From assembly GCA_937884755.1 (NCBI GenBank), contig CAKZYJ010000452.1:1-47721 (forward strand): DNA of 47,721 nucleotides, given 5' to 3'. The position numbers and the translations under genes were made by a program. The DNA comes from an uncultured Flammeovirgaceae bacterium (GTDB lineage Bacteria; Bacteroidota; Bacteroidia; Cytophagales; Cyclobacteriaceae). Positions 33,179 through 42,467 of the stretch are shown piece after piece (positions within the stretch are counted from its first letter, which is position 1; every line of letters starts with the position of its first letter). The notes under the pieces were generated by a model. It did not search any database, had not been told where the DNA came from, and was given only the letters and a program-made list of their open reading frames with translations.

Positions 33179-35734
33179 ATGAAAATATTTTTTACCTGTT
33201 TTCTTTGCTGCTACCTATCTTCTTCAATACTCAAAGCTCAGGAGGTCATTTTCTATGAGGATTTTGAGTCAGAGACCGTTAGTGATTTATGGACTGCTAA
33301 ACCGGGTAAAAATCACGGGTTGATTGAGATAGTACAGCTTTCTACCGCAGACAGCAACCATGTAGCAAGAATTGGCAAAAGAACCGATGGGGATGGAAAA
33401 CCAGCTTTAAACCGTCTGGATTTGTCGCTAGATTTATCGGTTCACCCTCAGGTTCAACTGGAGTTTGATATCTATCATTATTTTGAGACTACCCAACCCC
33501 AAGATGGCCTGTTTCTGAGTGTTGATGGCGGCCAATCGTTTACCAAAATTTATAGTTTTGATTTTGATAATTGGGTGCCCCGCGCTACCGGATCTGTCCC
33601 ACCCTTGGATCTAACACTACTAGCTAAAACCAAGCAATTAACCCTCTCTAGCTCAACCATTCTCCGATTTCAGCAGTACGGCACTAACGACTTTAATGGA
33701 AGTGAACAATACAGCGATGGCTTGCAACTGGATAATATTCGGATTTCGGTACCAGGCACTGAGTATGCTACCCTTCCGTTTTATGAAAATTTTGAGGGCG
33801 AAACCTGGTCGCCTGCCCTCTCAGTAGGTAACACGACGGTTACTAATCCTGGGCAATCGCCTTCGCCTTTTGGCGTGGTGGAGGTGATTTCGCACAATGA
33901 GCAGCAGGGACAGGTACTACGATTAGGAAGCCACTACGATAAGTATTATGTCGCTAATGCCCTTGACCTCCATGCTGATCTTTCATCACAAACCGAAGTG
34001 GAGCTATCCTTCAAATTACTAAGCAACCTGGATGAAACTCACCCTCAGGATGGTATCTACTTCAGCCCGGACGGTGGACATCACTTCACCAAAGTATTTG
34101 ATTTTGATCTGGAGCCGTGGCGAAAGAAAGAGTTTGGGGCTTACCCTCCCATTAATGTAAGTAGACTAGCTCGCCAGCACGGTGTTCCACTCACCAACCG
34201 ATTTGTGATCCGCTTTCAACAGTACGATGATTCCGACTTTAAAGGCAGTCGTTTAACCAGTGACGGTATCTATCTGGATGATATAGCTTTACAGGAAACT
34301 GGTATTGTTTACGCATCCTATCCTTTTTCTGAAGATTTTGAGGCTAATTCTTTGGCTCCCTGCTGGAAGTGGGGCATGCCCGATACGCAGGATACTGCTG
34401 TTGCTATCACTCCTACCGGAAAGGTGGAATTATTATCTACCGACAACAACCAGGCTATTAGCTTAGGAAACAGTGTAGACCGATTGTACACTACCAACGC
34501 GCTAGATTTGTACCTGGATCTAAGCCAGGCCACTAACCCTGAACTAAGCTTTAAAATACTCAGCCACTACGACGAAACTCATGCATTAGATGGTATTTAC
34601 TTTAGCCAGAATGCAGGCAAGAGTTTTACGAAGGTTCTTAACTTTGACGGCAACCACTGGGCCCACAAAGCCTGGGGTAATTTTAACGCCCTGAATATTC
34701 GGGAGCTAGCAGCTCAACATCAGCTAAACTTAACTGCTCAATTATTCAACCGATTTCAGCAGCACGATGATGATGATTTTGACGGCACTCGTACGTTTAG
34801 CGATGGTATCTGCTTGGATGATATTAAAGTCCAAGAACCTCAGTGCCAATACTATGCTTCTCTGCCGTTTAAAGAAACCTTTGATTCGGCTGCTTTAGCC
34901 GATTATTGGCGCGTGGGAAATCTCAGCCAAACTGCGAATGAGCAGCTAATTCTGCCCGGAGGTAGTGCGATGTTGGTAGATACCTTCGGCTATAGTCAGC
35001 CTTCTGCGCTGGCTTTAGGCCGATTGAACGACGGTAAATTAACAGCCAGTGCATTGGATCTTCATTTGGATCTTTCGTATCAATCTAATCTTGAACTTAA
35101 CTTCTGGATGTACGACCACACTGCCGAGAACCGGGAAGAAAATGGTATCTGGATTAGTAACAACGGCGGTAAAAGCTATAAACAGGCTTATCGATTCAAT
35201 CCTTCCGAACAGCAAAAATACCAGTACTACAGTATTAATCTAGATTCGCTAGTGAATGCACTAGCATTAGACTATACTCAGCAATTTATTATCCGTTTTC
35301 AGCACGTTGGCGACCGAAGTTTCCTAGGAAAAGAGGGTCTCGCCAGTGGAGCCTTTCTCGATGATGTAGTAGTAGCCAATCAACTAGATGCTCCTAACGT
35401 GCAGGATATCCGGCTGAACTACCACGAGGAAACTCAGCAACAGCAAATTCAATGGTCACCCACCGATTCGGCTACTTCCTACGACGTTCAATTGTACCTT
35501 GAAGAGGTGTCGGCGCGTCATCTGGTTGACGAACAAAGGTTGACCCAAGATTTTTTGTCAATATCGTCTAAAGATCTGATGTCCGGACACCTGTACTATT
35601 TCCGAATTCGCTCTTCCAATGGCTTCACTAAAAGCGACTGGAGCAATCCGATCACTATTTCAACGAACTACCACGGTCGCATTAGTACCATATCTCAAGC
35701 TGATCCCCTACCGGATAATTTTTCGGGGGAATAA
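33179..35734 (+). CDS. secreted protein with four lectin/MAM-like repeats and a fibronectin type III domain
   Basis: An 851-aa exported protein (signal peptide about 1-20, ending LKAQ). Four repeats of about 175-190 residues follow. Each opens like YATLPFYENFEGETWSPALS, contains an HP-QDGIYFS-DGG-FTKV core, and closes with an acidic FQQ-DDSDF-GS---SDGI-LDDI block (SDGLQLDNI, SDGIYLDDI, SDGICLDDI, SGAFLDDV). The acidic loops look able to bind calcium. A C-terminal fibronectin III domain (about 746-840; QQQIQWSPTDSATSYDVQLY, RIRSSNGFTKSDWSNP) follows. There is no clear T9SS sorting domain at the end. The fold is reminiscent of MAM/reelin-type beta-sandwich modules, so adhesion or glycan binding is likely. 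It stands alone; family not named. Confidence 0.82.
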   Translation: MKIFFTCFLCCYLSSSILKAQEVIFYEDFESETVSDLWTAKPGKNHGLIEIVQLSTADSNHVARIGKRTDGDGKPALNRLDLSLDLSVHPQVQLEFDIYHYFETTQPQDGLFLSVDGGQSFTKIYSFDFDNWVPRATGSVPPLDLTLLAKTKQLTLSSSTILRFQQYGTNDFNGSEQYSDGLQLDNIRISVPGTEYATLPFYENFEGETWSPALSVGNTTVTNPGQSPSPFGVVEVISHNEQQGQVLRLGSHYDKYYVANALDLHADLSSQTEVELSFKLLSNLDETHPQDGIYFSPDGGHHFTKVFDFDLEPWRKKEFGAYPPINVSRLARQHGVPLTNRFVIRFQQYDDSDFKGSRLTSDGIYLDDIALQETGIVYASYPFSEDFEANSLAPCWKWGMPDTQDTAVAITPTGKVELLSTDNNQAISLGNSVDRLYTTNALDLYLDLSQATNPELSFKILSHYDETHALDGIYFSQNAGKSFTKVLNFDGNHWAHKAWGNFNALNIRELAAQHQLNLTAQLFNRFQQHDDDDFDGTRTFSDGICLDDIKVQEPQCQYYASLPFKETFDSAALADYWRVGNLSQTANEQLILPGGSAMLVDTFGYSQPSALALGRLNDGKLTASALDLHLDLSYQSNLELNFWMYDHTAENREENGIWISNNGGKSYKQAYRFNPSEQQKYQYYSINLDSLVNALALDYTQQFIIRFQHVGDRSFLGKEGLASGAFLDDVVVANQLDAPNVQDIRLNYHEETQQQQIQWSPTDSATSYDVQLYLEEVSARHLVDEQRLTQDFLSISSKDLMSGHLYYFRIRSSNGFTKSDWSNPITISTNYHGRISTISQADPLPDNFSGE

Positions 35735-35772
35735 TTCCCAGACTATAAAAGGCTACTCAGCAGGCAGTTTGC

Positions 35773-35809
35773 TTTTTTGTGCATCATTCTGATTAAACCA
35801 GTACCTTCG
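35773..35809 (+). promoter_or_regulatory. candidate hemF promoter
   Basis: TTTTTTG (35773-35779) is followed after 22 bases by TACCTTCG (35802-35809). This approximates the Bacteroidota TTTG / TAnnTTTG pair with one mismatch, 34 bp before the hemF ATG. Confidence 0.45.
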
Positions 35810-35843
35810 CTACAAATAATTACTGCGAATCAATACTAGAAAG

Positions 35844-36740
35844 ATGTTGACTAAAGAAGAAATTGCCGACTGGTTTCAAGGTTTACAAAACGATATTTGT
35901 GCTGCACTGGAGCAGGCCGACGAAAAGGGGAAGTTTCTGACTGATACCTGGGAGCGGCCCGGCGGAGGTGGAGGTAAATCCCGCGTTATTACCGATGGAA
36001 ATGTTATTGAAAAAGGTGGCGTCAATTTTTCGGCCGTCTACGGAGAGACCCCACAGAAAATACTGATCGCACTAAAACTGAGTCAGGCCGATTTCTACGC
36101 TACTGGTGTTTCCATTGTTTTACATCCACAAAATCCTTGGGTTCCAATTATCCATATGAACGTCCGTTACTTTGAGATGAGTAACGGCGTGCATTGGTTC
36201 GGAGGAGGTATTGATCTTACCCCACATTATATTAACCGAGATGATGCCCGGTTTTTTCACACTTCGCTTAAAGAAGTTTGTGACCGTTTCGATGCTACCT
36301 ACTATCCAAAGTTCAAACAATGGGCCGATGAATATTTCTACATTAAACACCGACGGGAAACTCGGGGAATCGGAGGCATCTTTTTTGATCGCTTGACCCC
36401 GGCAGGCGATCAGGATAAATCCGATATATTTGCTTTTGTACAAGCAGTAGGTCAGGCTTTCGCTCCCATTTATACGCACCTTATGCATCAGCATAAAAAT
36501 GAGCCATACGATGAACAGGAGAAGCAGTGGCAGTACCTGCGCCGGGGTCGGTACGTGGAGTTCAATTTGGTGTGGGATAAAGGTACCAAGTTTGGTCTGG
36601 ATACTGACGGGCGCACCGAGTCTATACTGATGAGTTTGCCACCATTTGCCTCCTGGTACTACAATTATTCCCCTTCTGAAGGCAGTCCTGAAGCCGAAAC
36701 AGTTGCTCAGCTCACTAAAGACAAAAACTGGTTACCCTAG
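35844..36740 (+). CDS. hemF: oxygen-dependent coproporphyrinogen III oxidase
   Basis: Soluble enzyme of 298 aa that decarboxylates coproporphyrinogen III to protoporphyrinogen IX using oxygen. Family blocks include WERPGGGGGKSRVI near the start, VSIVLHPQNPWVPIIHMNVR, WFGGGIDLTPHYI, RRETRGIGGIFFD and YVEFNLVWDKGTKFGLDTDG, ending PPFASWYYNYSPSEGSPEA. The length and order are fully normal. It is monocistronic here, with a candidate promoter just upstream. HemJ, the next pathway enzyme, is encoded at 22433. The two imply aerobic heme synthesis. Confidence 0.97.
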   Translation: MLTKEEIADWFQGLQNDICAALEQADEKGKFLTDTWERPGGGGGKSRVITDGNVIEKGGVNFSAVYGETPQKILIALKLSQADFYATGVSIVLHPQNPWVPIIHMNVRYFEMSNGVHWFGGGIDLTPHYINRDDARFFHTSLKEVCDRFDATYYPKFKQWADEYFYIKHRRETRGIGGIFFDRLTPAGDQDKSDIFAFVQAVGQAFAPIYTHLMHQHKNEPYDEQEKQWQYLRRGRYVEFNLVWDKGTKFGLDTDGRTESILMSLPPFASWYYNYSPSEGSPEAETVAQLTKDKNWLP

Positions 36741-36890
36741 TAATTAATCAAATATTATAGTTTTATTTTACTATATTTTATTATTTAAATATATAAAATT
36801 ACACCTACCGAACTGACAGTTATTGTCATAAGTCGTCTTTTATACCTTATTTTGAGTATAATTAATGTGAGTGACCAATTATTTATCCGT

Positions 36891-37526
36891 ATGAGAATTA
36901 GATATACTGCTATGACCAATGTCTTATTAGTACTAGCAATAGTTTCCCAGTCGGCTTTCGCTAATCCTAATTCAGATGAATTAGTGAATAAGGGACGGCA
37001 GTTGTTTGAAGAGGGGTTGTATAAAGAAGCTATTATGGCTTTTAACCAGGCTATTGAGCTAAATCCATCTAACACCCAAGCATACTACTTGCGTGGTAGA
37101 ACAAAAATCGTTTTTGAGGATTATCACGGAGCCATGAAAGATTATAATACAGCTATTGAAAGTAATCCTACGTTTGCTGAGGCCTATTACGAGCGAGGTA
37201 ATGTTAAATTTTCTCTCCAGGACTACTTCGGGGCTATTGAAGATTACGGTGAAGCAGTGAGACTGAATAAGAATCTAGTTCAAGCCTACTACCAACGCGG
37301 GCAAGCCCGGCGTGAGTTACAGGCTTACGAAGATGCTATTAATGATTTTACCAAAATTATTGAACTCAACCCTAAAAACCCAGATGCATACTATCTACGG
37401 GGTGTGATCCGAATAGAGCGGGGGTTACAGCAAGAAGGATGTCTTGACCTCAGCAAAGCCGGAGAATTAGGCGACCTGAAAGCCTACGAAATCATTCGTC
37501 AGGTTTGTAATAAAAGCCTAAAATAG
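36891..37526 (+). CDS. exported TPR protein
   Basis: A TPR protein of 211 aa with a signal peptide (TNVLLVLAIVSQSAFA). The frame is open to 36852, but the ATG at 36891 puts the signal peptide at the start. About five TPR units follow (LVNKGRQLFEEGLYKEAIMA, AYYLRGRTKIVFEDYHGAMK, AYYERGNVKFSLQDYFGAIE and so on), each close to the 34-residue consensus, with a final SEL1-like KAGELGDLKAYEIIRQ. It likely works as a periplasmic scaffold. It converges with the DnaJ gene 10 bp away, and an intrinsic terminator for it lies inside that gene (37566-37599). Confidence 0.88.
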   Translation: MRIRYTAMTNVLLVLAIVSQSAFANPNSDELVNKGRQLFEEGLYKEAIMAFNQAIELNPSNTQAYYLRGRTKIVFEDYHGAMKDYNTAIESNPTFAEAYYERGNVKFSLQDYFGAIEDYGEAVRLNKNLVQAYYQRGQARRELQAYEDAINDFTKIIELNPKNPDAYYLRGVIRIERGLQQEGCLDLSKAGELGDLKAYEIIRQVCNKSLK

Positions 37527-37535
37527 AGGACTACC

Positions 37536-38597
37536 TTACATACAGTAAGATTTGGTTAAATTTTCAGCCTCTCCAGAATGTAGTCGGGAGGCTTTTTTTA
37601 TGTCTTCACAAGCCGACTGGCTATCCCCTTGCTTAGCTTTTACCTTCGCCCGCAGTACGTAGGCATTAGCATCAATACCGTATTTTTTAATGTAACTATC
37701 CACACACTGCATAGCGTCCGGGTAGTTATGAAGCTTATAATAGCAATAGGCTTTACCGTAGGCAGCTTCTACGAAGCTTGTTTCCTTCTTCTCTAGCTGA
37801 GAGAAATATTGAATAGCTACATCGTATTGATCCAGATTGAATGCGTAGGTACTGGCAATGGCAAAGTACAGACTATCGTATTCTGGCCAGTATTTTAAAG
37901 CTTCCGTAAATTGCTGAATAGCCGCGTGGTAATCAGCACTTCCTTTCAGATATAAACCCTTATTGTAGAGTAACTGCACTTTTTCTCCGTCTGATGACGT
38001 AAATTCTAGTCCCCGATCCATGTACTCAATAGCGTACTTGTACTGACCGTATTCTTCGCTTAGGATGGTTCCGGCTAATAAACAGGCCTCCACATTTTTG
38101 CTGCCAAAATCAACGATAGCTCGCTCCAAACTATTCAATGCGGCGTAGTACTGTTCATTTTGGTAGTACTCCAGCCCCTTATCGTAGTGATATTCCGATG
38201 AGTAACGGGATAGGCCGAAGGGCACAGCAAAAATAGACGCAACAATAACTACTACTAAAGCCGTAACGCCCATGTAAGTCTTCCAGGAATAAGAAACTGC
38301 TGCTGGCCGGTATGCGTACTGAGGCTGAGTTGGGGTTGAGCGCCGACGGGTACGGACTTTCTCTTCTTCGTAAAGCCCCAGTAACAACGATAAATCGTAA
38401 GTAGCTTTTTTGTCGGCATCGGAGAGTACTTCGTAAGCTTCGCTCACTAGCTTGAACATCTCCTCTTTCTCCCGGTCACCAGCATTGGCATCGGGATGAT
38501 AGCGCTTCGCTAATTGCCGGTACGCAAGTTTAAGCCCCTCCGGGGTAACATTGTAGTTTACGTCCAGAACGTGATAATAATCCTGATAATTTGTCAT
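37536..38597 (-). CDS. membrane-anchored DnaJ-domain protein with C-terminal TPRs
   Basis: A 353-aa protein. It has an N-terminal J domain (1-70) with HPD at 34-36 (YHPDANAGD), and a basic linker (about 80-106). One membrane helix is about 107-127 ([17 protein letters not shown]), and the C-terminal part is made of TPR-like repeats (about 135-345). The J domain should be cytosolic and recruit DnaK; the TPRs should face the periplasm. It differs from standard DnaJ in lacking the G/F and zinc regions. It lies 28 bp after the dprA stop on the same strand. Role unknown; coupling DnaK to membrane or export work is possible. Confidence 0.86.
   Translation of the reverse strand: MTNYQDYYHVLDVNYNVTPEGLKLAYRQLAKRYHPDANAGDREKEEMFKLVSEAYEVLSDADKKATYDLSLLLGLYEEEKVRTRRRSTPTQPQYAYRPAAVSYSWKTYMGVTALVVVIVASIFAVPFGLSRYSSEYHYDKGLEYYQNEQYYAALNSLERAIVDFGSKNVEACLLAGTILSEEYGQYKYAIEYMDRGLEFTSSDGEKVQLLYNKGLYLKGSADYHAAIQQFTEALKYWPEYDSLYFAIASTYAFNLDQYDVAIQYFSQLEKKETSFVEAAYGKAYCYYKLHNYPDAMQCVDSYIKKYGIDANAYVLRAKVKAKQGDSQSACEDIKKASRLHSGEAENLTKSYCM
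37566..37599 (+). terminator. intrinsic terminator of the TPR gene, inside the convergent DnaJ gene
   Basis: AGCCTCTCC (37566-37574) and GGGAGGCT (37586-37593) form a stem, followed by a run of Ts (37593-37599). It serves plus-strand transcripts from 36891, yet lies within the last 22 codons of the minus-strand DnaJ gene. Confidence 0.65.
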
Positions 38598-38624
38598 AGC
38601 TCATTACTTTCCCGCACTGATTAT

Positions 38625-39776
38625 TCATACCGTTCGTAGTTGATATCTGTTTCCGGGCCTTGCTTTGATATACTGCTTAAACTCAAGGCTGAGCAGTACG
38701 GCCGCTAGTTGAGATACTGATAGTTGGGTGTACCAGCTGATTTTATCCAACAGTAATCCATCCGGATTTTCAGCTAGCACCTTGTATACTTTTTGTTCGT
38801 CTTTGGTTAGGTCGGTAGGTAGTTTTTTCGCTTGTGGTTTTGTGGTATTTACCACAGGGGTTTCCAAATCCCAGTTCAGCATTTTAATAACATCCTCGCC
38901 CCGGTTCAGCAGGTGTGCTTTATGCTGCTGTATGAGTTGATTGCATCCCTGAGAATACCTTTGGTGAACATTACCTGGCACCGCAAAAACTTCCCGGTCG
39001 TAGTCATTGGCTAGATCAGCCGTGATAAGGGCGCCACCTTTAGTAGCCGCTTCTATTACTAGTACGGCATCAGCTAGTCCTGCAATAATCCGGTTACGCG
39101 CCGGAAACTTCATAGCTTCAGGCTTAGTCCCTAGCGGATTCTCGGTAAGCAAGCCTCCTTTTTGGATAAAATGTAACGCTTCATTCCGATGAACCGCCGG
39201 ATAGATCTGATCCAGGCCGTTCGCCATTACCGCTACAGTAGGTATATTGTGCTGTACGGCGGTGCGGTGCGCGTGCATATCAATGCCGTAGGCCAAACCA
39301 CTTACTATCATCACATCATACCTAGCTAATGTCGCCGTAATTTCCTCTATCACTCGTAATCCGTAAGAGGTTGCCTGCCGGGTACCCACAATGCTAATAA
39401 TGCGAGTATGGTTCAGGTCGGCGTTTCCCTGGTAGTATAATACCAAAGGAATGTCGTAAATATGGCGTAACCGCTCCGGATAGCGAGGATGCTCGTAGCT
39501 AAGTATAGTAATATTTTGCTGTGCACAACGCTCAACTTCTCGCTGGGCTTGTTCCAACAAATGCTGATAGTTTTTTAGGGAGTTAACCAGTTTGGGCCCT
39601 ACTCCCGGAATTTTGGTAAGCTGACCAGCTTTACTATGATAAACGGCTTCGGCTGATCCACAGTAGTTGATAAGCTGACGAGCGGTAGCTCCCCCCACCA
39701 TGGGGGTCATACTTAAGGCGATAGAATATATCGCAGCATTATAAGTAGAGGCTGTATCGTTTACCACCGAATTCAC
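38625..39776 (-). CDS. dprA: DNA-processing protein DprA/Smf
   Basis: Loads RecA on incoming single-stranded DNA during natural transformation; cytosolic. Length is 383 aa. An N-terminal helix-hairpin-helix (LTKIPGVGPKLVNSLKNY) is followed by the Rossmann-like DprA core: RIISIVGTRQATSYG, IVSGLAYGIDMHAHRTA, ENPLGTKPEAMKFPARNRI and ALITADLANDYDREVFAVPG. A winged-helix C-terminus (about 310-380) closes it. A GTG start overlaps the MerR stop by one base, so the two are coupled. No competence genes are adjacent, but a dprA gene is common even in strains not known to be competent. Confidence 0.94.
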   Translation of the reverse strand: MNSVVNDTASTYNAAIYSIALSMTPMVGGATARQLINYCGSAEAVYHSKAGQLTKIPGVGPKLVNSLKNYQHLLEQAQREVERCAQQNITILSYEHPRYPERLRHIYDIPLVLYYQGNADLNHTRIISIVGTRQATSYGLRVIEEITATLARYDVMIVSGLAYGIDMHAHRTAVQHNIPTVAVMANGLDQIYPAVHRNEALHFIQKGGLLTENPLGTKPEAMKFPARNRIIAGLADAVLVIEAATKGGALITADLANDYDREVFAVPGNVHQRYSQGCNQLIQQHKAHLLNRGEDVIKMLNWDLETPVVNTTKPQAKKLPTDLTKDEQKVYKVLAENPDGLLLDKISWYTQLSVSQLAAVLLSLEFKQYIKARPGNRYQLRTV

Positions 39777-40129
39777 TAATCCATCTTCTGTTTTAAGTCT
39801 ACCAAAAATGACCGTATGTCGCGAAGCGTACCAATCATTTCCATCTTGTCTTTGGTCGCTTGCGTTCCGTTCTTCAACCGGTCTTTGGCTCCTTGTAGTG
39901 TATAACCTTTTTCTTTTACTAGGTGGTAGACCAGCTTAATTTTCTCAATATCGTCTTTGGTGAACTGTCGCTTTCCATTCCGATTTTTTCGTGGACTAAT
40001 AATGTCGAATTCACTTTCCCAAAAACGGATTTGAGAGGCGGCGACTCTAAGCTGCTTGGCTACTTCTCCAATGGAGAAGTACTTTTTTTCAATTTCTTTT
40101 TCTTTATAAGACATAGCAGGTTTGATCAT
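39776..40129 (-). CDS. MerR-family transcriptional regulator
   Basis: A 117-aa protein with an N-terminal winged helix of the MerR type (about 16-85; YFSIGEVAKQLRVAASQIRF, WESEFDIISPRKNRNGKRQF, DDIEKIKLVYHLVKEKGYTL) and a short dimer helix. It has no ligand-binding C-terminus or metal-binding Cys residues. An alternative start is the ATG at 40114 (MSYKEKEIEKK). This short form is widespread in Bacteroidota next to dprA or other genes and its target is generally unnamed. Coupled to dprA by a one-base overlap. Confidence 0.9.
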   Translation of the reverse strand: MIKPAMSYKEKEIEKKYFSIGEVAKQLRVAASQIRFWESEFDIISPRKNRNGKRQFTKDDIEKIKLVYHLVKEKGYTLQGAKDRLKNGTQATKDKMEMIGTLRDIRSFLVDLKQKMD

Positions 40130-40484
40130 TACTTGCCTTTTGTCATTAGCTGATTCACAAATGCTAATTTAACAAAATACTAGTAAAATTCATAAAAATA
40201 ATTAAAAAAGTTATATAAATAGATTAATTCTTACGTGACTTAGTTTGGTTAGCTATGGTGTGCATGATGGATATAATCCTCATTATCATTCATTTAGCCA
40301 ACCTGGAAGTGGTTGTTATCCGGGTGAGTAGCCACTGGCTTACACTCGTAAGGTTGTTCAAAAATTTACGAATTAATGGCAGATATACACTGTCTCAGAC
40401 AGAAAAATTTTAGACAAAATACTCCTTTCCTATCTCGATTTCTCGGTAGGATTAGTGTAACTGTTTGAGCAAGTGAGAGATAGA
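40130..40484. other. 355-bp intergenic region without a convincing gene
   Basis: This AT-rich stretch lies before the merR/dprA set and after the phosphohexomutase stop. It contains TACTAGTA near 40178 and a 52-codon frame at 40255-40413 that looks like chance. No clear RNA gene, terminator or promoter pair was recognised. Confidence 0.5.
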
Positions 40485-42218
40485 CTACTTCAATTGCATT
40501 TCTTCCACTATGGAATCTACCTTTTGGCCAAGTGCTTCCCATTTCTGAGCAAAATCACTCCGGTCAGGTAGTTCATCGTTCACGCTGAAGTAAAATTTTA
40601 TTTTGGGTTCAGTGCCCGAAGGGCGGGCCGATAATTTAGTACCTTTTTCAGTGAAAAATTGAAGCACATTAGACTCCGGAAACTCGATAGGACGCTGTGT
40701 ACCCGATGCGGTATCGGTTTCGGTGCCTTCTAAGTAATCGGTGATAGTAACCACCTGTTCACCGGCAATGCTCTGGGGTGGGTTCTCCCGCAGGTTGCGC
40801 ATCATCTCCCGAATCTCTTCCACTCCACTCTTGCCTTTTTTAGTAAGCGATACTAGCAACTCTCGGTACAGGCCAAATTGCTCATATGTTTCTAGTAGAA
40901 AATCGTATACACCCATACCCTGATCCTTTACATAGGCCGCCATCTCGGCAATCATAGCGCAGGAGGCTACCGCATCTTTATCACGTACAAAATCACTAAT
41001 TAGGTAGCCGTAGCTTTCTTCGCCTCCGCCAATGAAAGTTTGCTGCCCTTCTTTGTCTTTGATGAGCGCAGCAATGTATTTAAAACCGGTAAGCGTATCG
41101 TAGCAGTCTACTTCGTAGTGCTCCGCAATTTTACGGATTAGTTCGGTAGTCACGATGGTTTTTGCCACAAACTGTTTACCGTCCAGTTTACCGGCTTCTT
41201 TCCATTTTTTCAATAGATAGTGTACCAACAAGCTACCGGTCTGGTTGCCGTTGAGTATTTCAAATTCACCCTGCGGATTTTTCACGGCAATACCCACCCG
41301 GTCGGCGTCGGGGTCGGTACCCATCACCAAATCGGCGTCCATTTCGGTAGCCTGACGAATGGCAATGCTCAGCGCTTCGTTTTCTTCGGGATTGGGATAC
41401 ACCACTGTAGGAAAGTTACCGTTGGGCTCGGCTTGCTCTTCTACTACGTGTACATTGGTAAAGCCTAATTTCTTAAGTGCGGGCGGCACCAATGTAACTC
41501 CGGTCCCATGGATAGGGGTGAACACGACTTTCAGGTCGCTCTGATTCTGGATAGCTTCCGGAGACAGGGAAATACTCTTTATATCTTCCAGATATTGCTC
41601 ATCTACGTCCTGGCCAATGATCTGCACTTTTTCGTCATTCCGATCAAACTTCACATCTTCCAGCCCTTCAATGGCATCCACCTCCTCAATTACATTTTTA
41701 TCGTGAGGCGGCACTAGTTGGGCTCCATCGTTCCAATAAGCCTTATAGCCATTGTATTCCTTCGGATTATGCGAAGCAGTAAGCACTACTCCGCTATGGC
41801 ACCCTAGCTTACGAATGGCATACGACAATTCGGGAGTGGGACGCAGCCCATCGAAAAAGTATACCTGAATACCATTGGCTGAAAACACATCAGCGGTTAC
41901 TTCAGCAAAATAGCGACTGTTGTTCCGGCTATCGTGCGCAATCGCTACCTTTACTTGCTCACCCGGATAGGTTTTAAGCAGGTAGTTGCTAAGGCCCTGG
42001 GTCGCCATGCCTACGGTGTATTTATTGATGCGGTTAGAACCTACGCCCATTACCCCTCTCAATCCGCCAGTACCAAACTCTAAATCTTTATAAAATGCAT
42101 CCACCAAATCGGTTTCGTTATCTTGGTTGAGTAGGCGCTGAATTTCGGACTGACTTTCGGAGTCAATCACACTACTGTTGAGCCATTGTTCGGCTTTGGT
42201 TTTAACGGCTTGATCCAT
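40485..42218 (-). CDS. phosphoglucomutase/phosphomannomutase family protein
   Basis: Alpha-D-phosphohexomutase of 577 aa that interconverts hexose 1- and 6-phosphates in the cytosol. The phosphoserine loop is VVLTASHNPKEYNG with Ser149, the metal loop MGTDPDADRVGIA, the sugar loop GGEESYGYLISD, and the phosphate loop RPSGTEPKIKFYF. The length matches the long Bacteroidota/Firmicutes PgcA-like group. Glucose versus mannose specificity cannot be told. Its start faces the gene at 42468 divergently. Confidence 0.94.
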   Translation of the reverse strand: MDQAVKTKAEQWLNSSVIDSESQSEIQRLLNQDNETDLVDAFYKDLEFGTGGLRGVMGVGSNRINKYTVGMATQGLSNYLLKTYPGEQVKVAIAHDSRNNSRYFAEVTADVFSANGIQVYFFDGLRPTPELSYAIRKLGCHSGVVLTASHNPKEYNGYKAYWNDGAQLVPPHDKNVIEEVDAIEGLEDVKFDRNDEKVQIIGQDVDEQYLEDIKSISLSPEAIQNQSDLKVVFTPIHGTGVTLVPPALKKLGFTNVHVVEEQAEPNGNFPTVVYPNPEENEALSIAIRQATEMDADLVMGTDPDADRVGIAVKNPQGEFEILNGNQTGSLLVHYLLKKWKEAGKLDGKQFVAKTIVTTELIRKIAEHYEVDCYDTLTGFKYIAALIKDKEGQQTFIGGGEESYGYLISDFVRDKDAVASCAMIAEMAAYVKDQGMGVYDFLLETYEQFGLYRELLVSLTKKGKSGVEEIREMMRNLRENPPQSIAGEQVVTITDYLEGTETDTASGTQRPIEFPESNVLQFFTEKGTKLSARPSGTEPKIKFYFSVNDELPDRSDFAQKWEALGQKVDSIVEEMQLK

Positions 42219-42467
42219 GGGTACTATAAGGAATATTTCAGGTTAAACGATAGAAAAATTATTGGTGAATCCAAATTACCACCAAAGGGGGTCAAGTTAC
42301 AAATTTTACCGGTTCTTCGTCCGCCCGCTCCGCTCTTTTCCAGTTCGTTTAGCTACGAAACTTGTCTGCTTTTTGACTTGGTCGATAATTTATTAGGGTA
42401 TCTTTGTTTCTTCTCAGAAATGTTAGGAATTTTGGGCGCAAATTTTTTAGGAAAAATTAATATACCT

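Noticed and set aside
40255-40413. 52-codon frame (MVCMMDIILIIIHLANLEVV...)
   Set aside because: Odd composition, no likely ribosome site or promoter, and no resemblance to a known family; more likely chance in a non-coding gap.
42186-42467. Long N-terminal extension of the 136-aa acidic protein
   Set aside because: It is antisense to the start of the phosphohexomutase gene and has an unnatural composition; the ATG at 42468 starts the clean protein.
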